A stretch of DNA of 64,000 nt from positions 1,364,001 to 1,428,000 of the forward strand of contig NZ_CP131599.1 in assembly GCF_030685535.1 (NCBI RefSeq), written 5' to 3'. The position numbers and the translations under genes are program-made. The notes beneath the pieces were generated by a model that saw only the letters and a list, made by a program, of their open reading frames with translations, did no database searches and was not told where the DNA came from. Origin of the DNA: Photobacterium leiognathi (GTDB lineage: Bacteria; Pseudomonadota; Gammaproteobacteria; Enterobacterales; Vibrionaceae). Positions within the stretch are counted from its first letter, which is position 1. Each line of letters begins with the position of its first letter. This document shows, piece by piece, positions 55,924-64,000 of the stretch.

Positions 55924-56238
55924 ATGCCACATTTCAATAGCCAAGAGCACAAAGGTTCACAAAAAGGTCACCAACACGGTGCTGAATTTGAACATGAAAA
56001 AATGGAACGTCGTTACGATGATGGCGCAGAGCATAAACATAATCGTGACCACCACGAATTCCGTGAACACGAGAAAAGTCATCCACATACACAACATGGC
56101 GGCGCTCCAGTAGGTCATAAACACCCAGAGCAAACTCACCATAATCGCCATGAACATGATGAGCATCGTCACCATAAAACTAAAGAGCATGATCATAAAG
56201 AATCATCTCGTGAACATCACAAAACTTCTTCTAAATAA
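55924..56238 (+). CDS. Histidine-rich highly charged protein
   Basis: The 104-residue protein is made almost wholly of His, Glu, Lys, Asp and Gln, with many HxH and HH pairs. It has no signal peptide or membrane segment, so it should be cytoplasmic and disordered. Metal buffering (Ni, Zn, Cu) is inferred from composition. AAGGA precedes the ATG. Its composition recalls the secreted His-rich protein at 6324-6641, but it has no export signal. Confidence 0.72.
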   Translation: MPHFNSQEHKGSQKGHQHGAEFEHEKMERRYDDGAEHKHNRDHHEFREHEKSHPHTQHGGAPVGHKHPEQTHHNRHEHDEHRHHKTKEHDHKESSREHHKTSSK

Positions 56239-56276
56239 TAGTTTTGCTTTCTATCTTTTTGATTAGAGATAAGAAT

Positions 56277-56325
56277 AAAAAGCCCAATTAATACGTCTTT
56301 ACGGCTTATTAATTGGGCTTTTTTA
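56277..56325. terminator. Bidirectional terminator between His-rich gene and RibD-like deaminase
   Basis: AGCCCAATTAATA pairs with TATTAATTGGGCT across about 15 bases, flanked by A- and T-runs. Confidence 0.9.
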
Positions 56326-56335
56326 TTAAGTTGCA

Positions 56336-56776
56336 TTAATTTCGGATTAAATACGGCTCTATAAAGTCCAGGACTTCGTTTTCACACAATCCTACTTCCA
56401 CTTCAACACCAGCTTGCTCTAGCACCGCAATACCTTTTCCACTATTACGTGTATCAGGATCTAAAGTCGCAACTACAACTTTCTTGATCCCTCGTTCAAC
56501 CAATGTGTGCGCACAAGAAGGTGTTCTTCCAACAAAAGAGCACGGCTCTAGCGTTACATACGCTGTAACGTCATCTAAGCTTGCACCATAATTCGCCAAT
56601 GCCATTGCTTCTGCATGATGATGTCCTGGTCGTTGAGTAAAACCTTCACTAACTATCTGCCCATCTTTCACTAGCACACACCCTACAGGTGGATTTGGAC
56701 GACAAGCTGGTAATGCCTGATGAGATAATAATAGCGCTCGCATCATAAATGCTTGCTCTTGATGATCGCCGCTCAT
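56336..56776 (-). CDS. RibD-type pyrimidine deaminase, stand-alone
   Basis: The protein of about 146 residues corresponds to the deaminase half of RibD. The zinc motifs are HAEAMAL and PCSFVGRTPSC, and GIKKVVVATLDPDTRNSGKG follows. It lacks the reductase domain that full RibD has. It could deaminate a riboflavin precursor or another pyrimidine. I chose ATG 56776; a GTG at 56788 is in frame. Not in a rib operon. Confidence 0.85.
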   Translation of the reverse strand: MSGDHQEQAFMMRALLLSHQALPACRPNPPVGCVLVKDGQIVSEGFTQRPGHHHAEAMALANYGASLDDVTAYVTLEPCSFVGRTPSCAHTLVERGIKKVVVATLDPDTRNSGKGIAVLEQAGVEVEVGLCENEVLDFIEPYLIRN

Positions 56777-56968
56777 AACTCTATACACCTATATGAAAAA
56801 ACAATATCTAAATGAGTGAATAAAAATATCATGGCATGATTCAACACACTATTTAAAAATTCTATTCAAATTTTGTTTTTATTATGAATGAAATATGAAT
56901 AGTGGAATCACTCTTTATTCAGTCAGAATAACGTTTACTGTCTGCGTCTTAATTCTGAGAGGAAGACA

Positions 56969-57274
56969 ATGAAACGTGTAATCACAGGTCTAATTCTATC
57001 GTTAGCACTGCATTCACTATCCGCATTCGCTATAACGCCATCATCTCCCCACTCAACGAATATTATTGCTGAGAACACTATTGAATATCTTGACCATACT
57101 CATCGACTCAATCATGTACAGCAACAACAAAGTACAATGCTAACATCGATTAATAACAATAATTACCTCTTAACCAATGGGCATAAAGAAGGTCATATAG
57201 AACAAAAACGAGTAGAAGAAACCCGTATAAATCGGACGAACGCACGCTATAGAGCAGAAAAAAAGCATAAATAA
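56969..57274 (+). CDS. Small exported protein of unknown function
   Basis: The 101-residue protein has a signal peptide ending ...SAFA-IT and a polar mature part rich in Asn, His and Gln, basic at the end (ARYRAEKKHK). GAGAGGAAGA precedes the ATG. It ends before a hairpin. Family not recognised. Confidence 0.65.
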   Translation: MKRVITGLILSLALHSLSAFAITPSSPHSTNIIAENTIEYLDHTHRLNHVQQQQSTMLTSINNNNYLLTNGHKEGHIEQKRVEETRINRTNARYRAEKKHK

Positions 57275-57281
57275 TGATTTC

Positions 57282-57325
57282 AGCCCAAGTATTGTTCTTT
57301 GATAACCTCAATACTTGGGCTATTA
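57282..57325 (+). terminator. Hairpin after the small exported protein gene
   Basis: AGCCCAAGTATTG pairs perfectly with CAATACTTGGGCT across a 14-base loop. The T-run is weak. The remaining 300 bp to the M23 gene showed no other feature. Confidence 0.65.
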
Positions 57326-57625
57326 AATCACTAAGTCACTGAGATTAAATATAGAAAATGATTTAATTTCAACCTGAACGAACCGTCGAAACTTTTTATA
57401 AAAAATAATGTGTTTAATTTATATAGAAATATAAAACATCGTAAAATAAGTCATATTTTCAAGATATTATCTAATTTTATTAAAAATACAGTAAACAATT
57501 AGTGCTTGTAGTTTTAATTCATTTACGGTTCAGAAAAGCTATGTTTTCATACAAGCTCACAAAAATAAGCTAGTGCATTTAATAAGCACTCACTAAAAAT
57601 AAAATCAGACGAGCATTCAAAGTTT

Positions 57626-58951
57626 ATGTCTACGTTTAAAACGACAATTTTGAGCAAATTTATTAATTCTCGATATATTACTCTGGTAGGAATTTCGCTT
57701 CTTACCGTAGCAGCGGCGTTATCTATCAATACATCAACAACACAACATAAGCCAACTCAAGTACAACTACCCATTTCAAACACACCTGAAGTTGTTCTGA
57801 AAGCGCTATCACCAAAAGAAATGAAAAAGACGGTGGAACTACCACCAAGCTATGAATATAAGATCCAAAAAGGCGACACATTAAGTGAGATCTTCGCTCG
57901 TTTATCTATTCCTTATTCAACCATTCAAGACATCATGAAAGCGGACTTAAATACGCTTCAAATAGATAAACTAAAACCAGGTAACACATTACGTTTTTGG
58001 ATTAATGAAAGCGATCATAAGCTCAACAAACTAGAACTTGAATTTAGTTTGGCTCAGCGCATTGATTATATTAGACAAAAAGACGGTAGCTTTGATGTAA
58101 AAGAAATCACCTTACCTGGTGTATGGCACGAATCCGTAGCAACAGGCAGTATTCATGGCAGTTTTACCGCATCTGCACGCAAAGCAGGATTAAGCCACAG
58201 CGAAATCCAAGAAATCATGTCGCTGCTGAAAGATAAAGTAAATTTCAATCGCGATCTTAAAGCTGGTGATTTTTTTGAAGTCGTAACTAAGCGTAAATAT
58301 ATTCAAAATCATCTGACGGGTGATAGTGAGCTACAAGCGATCCGTATTTATAACGGTAAGAGTTTAATATCGGCTTATCTACACTCAGATGGTAACTTCT
58401 ACGACCAAAATGGTGAAAGCTTACAACGTGCCTTCCTTCGCTATCCATATCCAGCGTCGAAGCACTTCCGTATTAGCTCACCGTTTAATCCAAACCGTGT
58501 GCATCCAGTAACGGGACGTCGCCAACCTCACAATGGTGTCGACTTTGCAACACCATCAGGTACACCAGTATTAGCAACTGGTGATGGTGTCGTAACATTG
58601 GTTACCAATCACCCTTATGCGGGACGATATGTAGTGATCAAGCACAGTGCTAACTACAGCACTCGTTATCTTCACAATAGCCGTATCTTAGTAAAACAAG
58701 GGCAACATGTTAAACGAGGTCAAGAAATTGCATTATCAGGTCGAACAGGACGTGTAACAGGACCACATATCCATTACGAGTTCTTGATCCGTGGTAAAGC
58801 GGTAAACCCGATGACGGCGAAAATTCCACTAGCAGCTTCTGTTCCTCATAAAGAGAAGAAAGAATTTGAGTTGCAAGTCGCGCAATATAACAAGCTGATG
58901 AAACAAGCACTGGAAACCGACAAAAACCAAATTGCTATTGTAAAAAAATAG
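57626..58951 (+). CDS. M23 peptidoglycan DD-endopeptidase (MepM/ShyA-like)
   Basis: The 441-residue envelope protein has a membrane anchor or signal (about 19-36) and a LysM-type domain (about 77-125, YKIQKGDTLSEIFARL). A middle domain follows, then an M23/LytM domain (about 280-400) with zinc ligands in HNGVDFATPSGTP and HIHYEF. It cuts peptidoglycan crosslinks to let the wall grow; Vibrio ShyA and E. coli MepM share this layout and size. It is a single gene with a terminator. Close paralogues cannot be told apart here. Confidence 0.92.
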   Translation: MSTFKTTILSKFINSRYITLVGISLLTVAAALSINTSTTQHKPTQVQLPISNTPEVVLKALSPKEMKKTVELPPSYEYKIQKGDTLSEIFARLSIPYSTIQDIMKADLNTLQIDKLKPGNTLRFWINESDHKLNKLELEFSLAQRIDYIRQKDGSFDVKEITLPGVWHESVATGSIHGSFTASARKAGLSHSEIQEIMSLLKDKVNFNRDLKAGDFFEVVTKRKYIQNHLTGDSELQAIRIYNGKSLISAYLHSDGNFYDQNGESLQRAFLRYPYPASKHFRISSPFNPNRVHPVTGRRQPHNGVDFATPSGTPVLATGDGVVTLVTNHPYAGRYVVIKHSANYSTRYLHNSRILVKQGQHVKRGQEIALSGRTGRVTGPHIHYEFLIRGKAVNPMTAKIPLAASVPHKEKKEFELQVAQYNKLMKQALETDKNQIAIVKK

Positions 58952-58975
58952 CACTTTAACCACTCCCCCTGTAAA

Positions 58976-59009
58976 GAAGCACTGTCAGTCTAATGGCAGT
59001 GCTTCTTTA
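58976..59009 (+). terminator. Terminator of the M23 peptidase gene
   Basis: GAAGCACTGTCA pairs with TGGCAGTGCTTC (one G-U) around 6 bases, then TTTAT. Confidence 0.8.
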
Positions 59010-59251
59010 TTTTCCATAGAAGCGTTTAATCCTATTGTTACCGTTAAAATGCTTTCTGATAACAATCAAGAATACATTTGGAAACATATTGTTTGTTAGA
59101 TGCTGTAAAAGTGTGATCAAATTATCTATTTATAAATTCGATTTACGCTTATTCTTTTTGCCATTGTATGCGCCATGATTGACCTGCTTGTGTTATCGGC
59201 ATCCAACACCTTTTCTACCTTTATATAGACTACCGAATACAGGAAATATCT

Positions 59252-60304
59252 ATGGCTAAGAAAACGCCTCCGTTTGAATTTGCAGGCCTTACTATTGAGG
59301 CTGGTAAACATGTTAATTGTGAATTAGAAATCGCGCGTCTTTATACGCATTCACCACTTTCAGTTTCCGTTGATGTGCTTCACGGTAAGCACCCAGGCCC
59401 AGTGCTATTAATTAACGCAGCTATTCATGGTGATGAATTAAACGGTATCGAAGTGGTTCGCCAAGTGATCGATAAAATCGATTTAAACAAACTACACGGT
59501 ACTATTATTGCGGTACCTGTGGTTAATGTGTTTGGCTTTATTCATAAATCACGTTACCTACCCGATCGCCGTGACTTAAACCGTTGTTTCCCAGGTTCAG
59601 AGCGAGGCTCAATTGCTGGTCGTATGGCTTACCAATACTTTAACCAAGTGGTACGTCGTGCAACTCATGTTGTTGATTTACATACCGCAGCTATCTACCG
59701 TACTAACTTGCCACAGATCCGCGCGAACCTTGATAATCCATTAGCAAAAGAGATGGCAATGGCATTTGGATCACCTGTTGTGGTCGATGCAAGTTTGCGC
59801 GATGGCTCATTACGAGCAGCTGCTGAAGCATTTAACATACCCGTGATCACATTTGAAGCAGGTGAAGCGTTACGTCTTGACCCACATGCAGTAGGATCTG
59901 GCGTTCAGGGCGTACTTAAGGTGATGCGCCATTTAGATATGCTACGCACTAGCCGTAGTAAAAAAGTTATTGAACCAATGGTGCCAAAGGCAACCCGTTG
60001 GATCCGTGCCGACTATGATGGCTTGCTTCGATCCCATGTGGCCTTGGGTGAGAAGGTGTCGAAAGACCAGGTCATCGCCACAGTTAGCGATCCGGCTGGC
60101 AGTAGCGAAGTATCCGTTATTGCCCCACAAGGCGGGATCGTAATTGGTCAACAGACATTACCATTAGTTAATGAAGGTGATGCTATTTTCCATATCGCAT
60201 TCTTTGAAGAGCCAGATGGCCTTGTCGAAGAGCAAGTGGAGAACTACTTAGGTGAAGCCATTGAAGAGCTTGATGATGACCTTAAATGGGGTATGACAAA
60301 CTAA
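59252..60304 (+). CDS. Succinylglutamate desuccinylase/aspartoacylase (AstE/AspA)-family protein
   Basis: The 350-residue protein is a zinc carboxypeptidase-like hydrolase. AAIHGDELNGIE supplies the His and Glu ligands (near residues 59 and 62), VVDLHTAA the second His and DLNRCFPGS the substrate region. A C-terminal barrel-like tail (about 260-340) follows. Family members deacylate N-acyl amino acids. GGAA precedes the ATG. The substrate is not known; it stands alone between mepM-like and mrcB. Confidence 0.87.
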   Translation: MAKKTPPFEFAGLTIEAGKHVNCELEIARLYTHSPLSVSVDVLHGKHPGPVLLINAAIHGDELNGIEVVRQVIDKIDLNKLHGTIIAVPVVNVFGFIHKSRYLPDRRDLNRCFPGSERGSIAGRMAYQYFNQVVRRATHVVDLHTAAIYRTNLPQIRANLDNPLAKEMAMAFGSPVVVDASLRDGSLRAAAEAFNIPVITFEAGEALRLDPHAVGSGVQGVLKVMRHLDMLRTSRSKKVIEPMVPKATRWIRADYDGLLRSHVALGEKVSKDQVIATVSDPAGSSEVSVIAPQGGIVIGQQTLPLVNEGDAIFHIAFFEEPDGLVEEQVENYLGEAIEELDDDLKWGMTN

Positions 60305-60324
60305 GCTTTGTCTAAGTAAGAAAT

Positions 60325-60360
60325 AAAAAGGGAAAGCTGACATCAGCTTCCCCTTTTATT
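60325..60360 (+). terminator. Terminator of the AstE-like gene
   Basis: AAAGGGAAAGCTGA pairs with TCAGCTTCCCCTTT (one bulge) followed by TTATTT. Confidence 0.75.
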
Positions 60361-60382
60361 TGAACGTTAAAAAAGCATAAAT

Positions 60383-60415
60383 AAAAAGGCTAAGTGCGAA
60401 CACTTAGCCTTTCTT
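60383..60415. terminator. Terminator of mrcB (minus strand)
   Basis: AAAGGCTAAGTG pairs perfectly with CACTTAGCCTTT around CGAA. A-rich sequence on the plus side gives the T-run for the minus transcript. Confidence 0.85.
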
Positions 60416-60452
60416 ATTAAATATTAACTCGTTGTTCAACGAATATGCTTAC

Positions 60453-62801
60453 TTACCAGTTAAACAACTTATTAAAGAAACCTTCAACTTTCTTCTGTAC
60501 TTCTTGTGCTTGCTGTTTAACTTGCTGAACCTGACAGTTCTGCTTCAAGTCGCCATTTGGATCCCAAATCGGCATACGTGTAGTACCTGAACAATCTTCA
60601 GTATAGGTACCATTTGCTGCTACTGTATATTTCACCGCTTCAAGATCAGACGGTTGACGCAATACCAAAGGTTCAGGTTTTCGATGTTGAATGTAATCCG
60701 TATACAAACGAAGCGCACCTGTTGCACCTGTTAAGTGGGCAGACTTGTTATCGTCACGTCCCATCCAAACCGTGACAACTTCACGTCCATCAATACCTAC
60801 ATACCAGCTATCTTTACCATCGTTAGTTGTCCCTGTTTTACCCGCTAAGTGGCTATTAGGGAATAACTTATTCAATGAATGTGCCGTACCAAATTTCACC
60901 GTATCTTGCATTGCAAACATAGTTAACCACGCCGCTTGGCTTGGGACTACTGGTGCGGCTTTCGGCCAATTTTGATAAAGCACTTTACCATTTTCATCAA
61001 CCACTGCATTTAATGCTGTTAATGGTGCTAGGTAACCGTTATTACCAATCGCTTGATACATTTGCGTCACTTCTAATGGTGATAACGCAATCGAACCTAG
61101 GAATAACGATGGTACTTGTGGGATCTCTTGATAAGGAATACCCAGTTTCGTTAGCGTCGTAGAAACCTTATCGACACCTAACGCCATACCAAGGTTTACG
61201 GTTGGTACGTTATACGATTTCGCCAGTGCCATAAATAAAGGCACTTCACCACGGTATTTACGATCGTAGTTACGTGGGCTCCATGTCGCACCATCTTGCA
61301 TCTTAACCGACAGCGGCTGATCTTTAAGCGATGTAGCCAAGGTAAATTGCTCTGGCTCTTCCAACGCTGATAAGTAAATAGAAGGCTTCACTACAGAGCC
61401 GATTTGACGCTGCGCATTAATGGCACGGTTATAACCCGGGAAGTCAGGGTTACTACCACCAATCATGGCGCGAATTTCGCCCGTTGTGCGATCTGCAATA
61501 ACCATCGCCGTTTGAAGATCTTTACCCGAACGTTTTTCAACAATCGGGATCATTTTCTTCACAGCTTCTTCAGCTAGCTTCTGAGATTGAGGATCCAATG
61601 AGGTAAATAGACGGAAACCTTTACCTTCTTCAAACGCATCACCCACCTTTTCTTCCAACTCACGTTTAATTTGATCAAAGTAAGCAGGCTGGCGTTTTGC
61701 TAATTGTCCCTTCGCTTGAATATCAAGAGGCAATTTAATCGATGAACGGTACTCTTTTTCAGTGATCAGCTTGTTATCAAACATGATCTTAAGTACCACA
61801 TTACGGCGGTCTTTCGCACGCTCAGGATGACGCCAAGGATTGTAGTAAGACGGGCCTTTTACCATGCCAATCATTAATGCCATTTGATCTGGACGTAATT
61901 CAGATAACGGGCGATCAAAATAATAACGCGACGCTAACGCAAAGCCATGAATACCACGACCGTTATATTGCGCTAGATAAACTTGGTTCATGTAGGCATC
62001 AAGGACTTCATTTTTACCGTATTTGTAGTCAATGATGATCGCCATATAAGCTTCTTTAAACTTACGCCACAGGCTACGTTCGCTTGATAGGAACATATTT
62101 TTTGCCAGCTGCTGGGTTAAGGTACTACCACCTTGAACCGTACGACCAACTTTAATATTCGCCACAAATGCGCGGGCAATACCCACCAGAGAAATACCAT
62201 CATGCTCGTAGAAATGGCGATCTTCTGTATCAACCAAACCTTCTACTAATAATTTAGGCATTTTATCTTTTGGTAAATAGATACGCTGCTGATCAGAGCC
62301 GCTTTCAAGCATACCTAACATTTTTGGATCAATGTGTAGGAAGCCCAACTCTTTATTGGTATCTAAATCCATCATCTTACTGATCCCTTCGCTATTGAAA
62401 GAAACAGAAACATGACGAGCACCTTCAGCGCCTTCTTTAAAGTTAAATGGACGACGAACGAACTCAACGCTCCAGCCATTTGCCTTATATTCACCACTTT
62501 GATCTGGATGAGCTGCTTTGTGGTAACCCAATACTTTTAGCTCATTAACTAAAGCGTTATAGCTAATAGGAGAGCCTGGCTGTAGTGCTAATTCACGGGC
62601 ATAAACAACCGAAGGTAATTGCCAAAGTTGACCTGCAAACTTTTCGCTGATGGTTTTATTCAGGTTATTGCCTAAATAAGCCATGCCGACACCACCCACG
62701 ATGGCGACTGTCAGCAAACTGCGTTTAATGAAATGACGCGTCGAAGATGGTTGCGTCTTAGTGTCCTGCTTTTTATCAGGTTGTTGATTATTTGACGTCA
62801 T
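60453..62801 (-). CDS. mrcB: Penicillin-binding protein 1B (bifunctional)
   Basis: The 782-residue inner-membrane enzyme starts MTSNNQQPDKK at 62801. It has a short cytoplasmic tail, one membrane helix (about 30-45), and a UB2H domain (about 70-150). A GT51 transglycosylase follows (about 170-350, EDRHFYEHDG, QGGSTLTQQLAKN), then a transpeptidase with SxxK in GSVVKPS, SYN and KTGTT. It polymerises and crosslinks peptidoglycan with an Lpo-type activator. GGAT stands before the ATG; an upstream in-frame start at 62852 adds an odd 17 residues and is rejected. Confidence 0.96.
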   Translation of the reverse strand: MTSNNQQPDKKQDTKTQPSSTRHFIKRSLLTVAIVGGVGMAYLGNNLNKTISEKFAGQLWQLPSVVYARELALQPGSPISYNALVNELKVLGYHKAAHPDQSGEYKANGWSVEFVRRPFNFKEGAEGARHVSVSFNSEGISKMMDLDTNKELGFLHIDPKMLGMLESGSDQQRIYLPKDKMPKLLVEGLVDTEDRHFYEHDGISLVGIARAFVANIKVGRTVQGGSTLTQQLAKNMFLSSERSLWRKFKEAYMAIIIDYKYGKNEVLDAYMNQVYLAQYNGRGIHGFALASRYYFDRPLSELRPDQMALMIGMVKGPSYYNPWRHPERAKDRRNVVLKIMFDNKLITEKEYRSSIKLPLDIQAKGQLAKRQPAYFDQIKRELEEKVGDAFEEGKGFRLFTSLDPQSQKLAEEAVKKMIPIVEKRSGKDLQTAMVIADRTTGEIRAMIGGSNPDFPGYNRAINAQRQIGSVVKPSIYLSALEEPEQFTLATSLKDQPLSVKMQDGATWSPRNYDRKYRGEVPLFMALAKSYNVPTVNLGMALGVDKVSTTLTKLGIPYQEIPQVPSLFLGSIALSPLEVTQMYQAIGNNGYLAPLTALNAVVDENGKVLYQNWPKAAPVVPSQAAWLTMFAMQDTVKFGTAHSLNKLFPNSHLAGKTGTTNDGKDSWYVGIDGREVVTVWMGRDDNKSAHLTGATGALRLYTDYIQHRKPEPLVLRQPSDLEAVKYTVAANGTYTEDCSGTTRMPIWDPNGDLKQNCQVQQVKQQAQEVQKKVEGFFNKLFNW

Positions 62802-63157
62802 TAATTTATCCAATTCAACAGCACCACTGATTAAAAAGAAATTTATAATCAATGAGATAGAAAATAAAACTTGCTGCTAAATTATTGCCTTATATAGAAA
62901 TCAATATAGTTGTGCTAAACATAATCTGATTACTCAATGATCATGTCATCCGTATGTCAGTTCTGTATTGTATGATTTTTCCCATCATCTCGCAGTGACT
63001 TTTCATTACACGCCAATCCTCACCTTTACTATATGCCCTCTAATATCACTTGCGATTTGCGCTTTTATTCGCAATTTTGTCTTAAATCATCCAAAATAGT
63101 GCCCCTTTAATTACGCCAACGATCAATACCGATCAGGCAAGGCGCTCAGAGATATCT
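62802..63157. other. Divergent promoter region, mrcB / 148-residue gene
   Basis: This is 356 bp with no gene found. Starts of both neighbours face outward, so promoters lie here. No clear operator was seen. Confidence 0.4.
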
Positions 63158-63604
63158 ATGCAACGCGATTATACTTTAAACAGCCTATTAACAATGCCTC
63201 GTCATGAACTTGAGGAATTTAGCTTACGCGTGATCGGCCGTATGGTGCCTGAAGATGTGATGCAAGAAATCTTTACCTTCGAGCAAGAAGAAGTAGATAG
63301 CGAAGAACGTCTTAAATCAGCACAGTTTGATGCCATGCTACGTATGACAGCTGTCGCTTTAGGTGAAGTAAAAGAAGCCTTTTCAGAATCAGAGAATGCA
63401 AAACAGAATACAGAACGTATGACACGCCTTATTCTTTGGCACTTTTATGCTATTTCATTCCAGTTAGAAGAAGCGGTAACACTTGAGCAGCATTGTGCGG
63501 AGGTTGAGAAAATTTTGGCTAATGCACCTGAAAATGCATTTGGTTGGATCAGCGTATTAACTGAATTACTGCATCGTTACGCAGCCCTAAGCGAAGAAAA
63601 GTAA
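63158..63604 (+). CDS. Conserved-looking helical cytoplasmic protein, unknown function
   Basis: The 148-residue protein is Glu/Leu-rich and strongly helical, with no signal or membrane segment. It begins MQRDYTLNSLLTMPRHELEEFSLRVIGRM and ends TELLHRYAALSEEK. AGAG lies before the ATG. A terminator follows. I do not recognise its family. Confidence 0.7.
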   Translation: MQRDYTLNSLLTMPRHELEEFSLRVIGRMVPEDVMQEIFTFEQEEVDSEERLKSAQFDAMLRMTAVALGEVKEAFSESENAKQNTERMTRLILWHFYAISFQLEEAVTLEQHCAEVEKILANAPENAFGWISVLTELLHRYAALSEEK

Positions 63605-63627
63605 TAGCTACATTTTCTGCAGATAAA

Positions 63628-63660
63628 TAAAAAGGCGTATCCATGGGATACGCCTTCTTT
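63628..63660. terminator. Terminator between the 148-residue gene and the small basic gene
   Basis: AAGGCGTATCC pairs perfectly with GGATACGCCTT around ATG, with an A-run before and T's after. Works in both directions. Confidence 0.85.
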
Positions 63661-63690
63661 AAATCTTTTATTGCCGAGAACTAATCTGTA

Positions 63691-63852
63691 TTAATAATCG
63701 AAATCGCTGTACTCCGGACTCTCAGAACGTGAACGTGAAACACGACGTTTCTTCTTGTTACGAGATTGGTTCAAATCATAAAAATCATCATTAAATTCTG
63801 AGTTGAATTTTGATTTGCTGCCCTTATGAAACTTTTGGTCTAACTTAGCCAT
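63691..63852 (-). CDS. Small Arg/Ser-rich basic protein
   Basis: A 53-residue protein starts MAKLDQKFHKGSKSKFN. A basic middle (RNKKKRRVSRSRS) and an acidic aromatic end (SPEYSDFDY) follow. AGGA lies 7 bases before the ATG and a terminator closes it, so it is very probably real. It may bind nucleic acid; no family recognised. Confidence 0.65.
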   Translation of the reverse strand: MAKLDQKFHKGSKSKFNSEFNDDFYDLNQSRNKKKRRVSRSRSESPEYSDFDY

Positions 63853-64000
63853 TTGCGATTCCTGAACTACATCCAGATTGAGTAATTAATAAATAGAACA
63901 CACGCAATATTAATGCTCTATTGTGACAAATATACGTCGCTTTTCTTTAAAATCAGTGACAACTACCTTGTTTGTCTTTGCTCTGATTTATTAGCTCAAA

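Noticed and set aside
1..64000. CRISPR arrays, prophage or integron cassettes
   Set aside because: No regularly spaced short repeats, no integrase, no phage structural genes and no attC-like array were seen.

Overview
The window looks like chromosomal DNA of a marine Vibrionaceae bacterium, most likely Photobacterium or a close relative. This is inferred from moderately low GC, from norR-hcp-hcr, tal-tkt, a Vibrio-type Lon-like protease, an LRR-kinase, ShyA/MepM and PBP1B, and from short dispersed repeats starting TATACCCAAG. No database search was possible. No phage, IS element, CRISPR array or rRNA was seen. The DNA is mostly ordinary core genome with a few accessory patches.

Layout: (1) 1-8.3 kb: the 5' part of murQ divergent from a MurR/RpiR regulator, a giant AsmA-family protein, two small envelope-type genes and norR. 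(2) 8.3-11.3 kb: hcp and hcr for NO/hydroxylamine detoxification, behind a sigma-54 promoter and an inverted pair of NorR-like sites. (3) 11.3-18.1 kb: Lon-like protease, duplicated PTPS/QueD-like protein, an outer-membrane barrel with a 3' frameshift, a SpoIIAA-like protein, and a LysR/SMR-efflux divergent pair. (4) 18.1-23.7 kb: a MITE-like repeat, a trimeric autotransporter, deoD with a CRP site and an unusual zinc-ribbon protein. (5) 23.7-28.6 kb: a polyamine/amino-acid neighbourhood (RidA, PuuB-like oxidase, PotD-like binding protein, HutG-like ureohydrolase with altered metal ligands, IclR). (6) 29-36.2 kb: YebC-family yeeN, a TolC/HlyD/two-permease efflux operon without its own ATPase, TetR, and an L,D-transpeptidase-fold protein. 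(7) 36.4-43.6 kb: LRR-protein kinase, frameshifted acyl-CoA synthetase, bTHX-like mini protein, second MITE copy, PNPOx-like protein with divergent MocR regulator and cupin, orphan type IV pilin. (8) 43.7-44.0 kb: tRNA-Ser(UGA) and tRNA-Asp(GUC). (9) 44.1-50.8 kb: a compact six-gene minus-strand operon that is the best candidate for an undescribed system. (10) 51.2-64 kb: small OM barrel, tal-tkt, a nonsense-interrupted small gene, His-rich protein, stand-alone RibD-type deaminase, M23 endopeptidase, AstE-like hydrolase, mrcB and small conserved proteins.

The six-gene operon is transcribed in this order: secreted substrate-binding/OmpA fusion, membrane-anchored vWA protein, membrane-anchored substrate-binding/OmpA fusion, two-TM coiled-coil protein (XpaC-like), TelA, and a protein with the Coq4 signature HDxxH-x11-E. 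Gaps are about 9-18 bp. The domains could span the envelope: solute sensing and peptidoglycan binding in the periplasm, a vWA adaptor at the membrane, TelA/XpaC at the cytoplasmic face and a possible metal-dependent lipid or quinone-related partner. The domain content is read from sequence; the joint function is inference.

Three genes appear broken (OM barrel at 15 kb, acyl-CoA synthetase at 38-39.7 kb, 70-codon gene at 55.5 kb). Each could be a real mutation or a base-call error.
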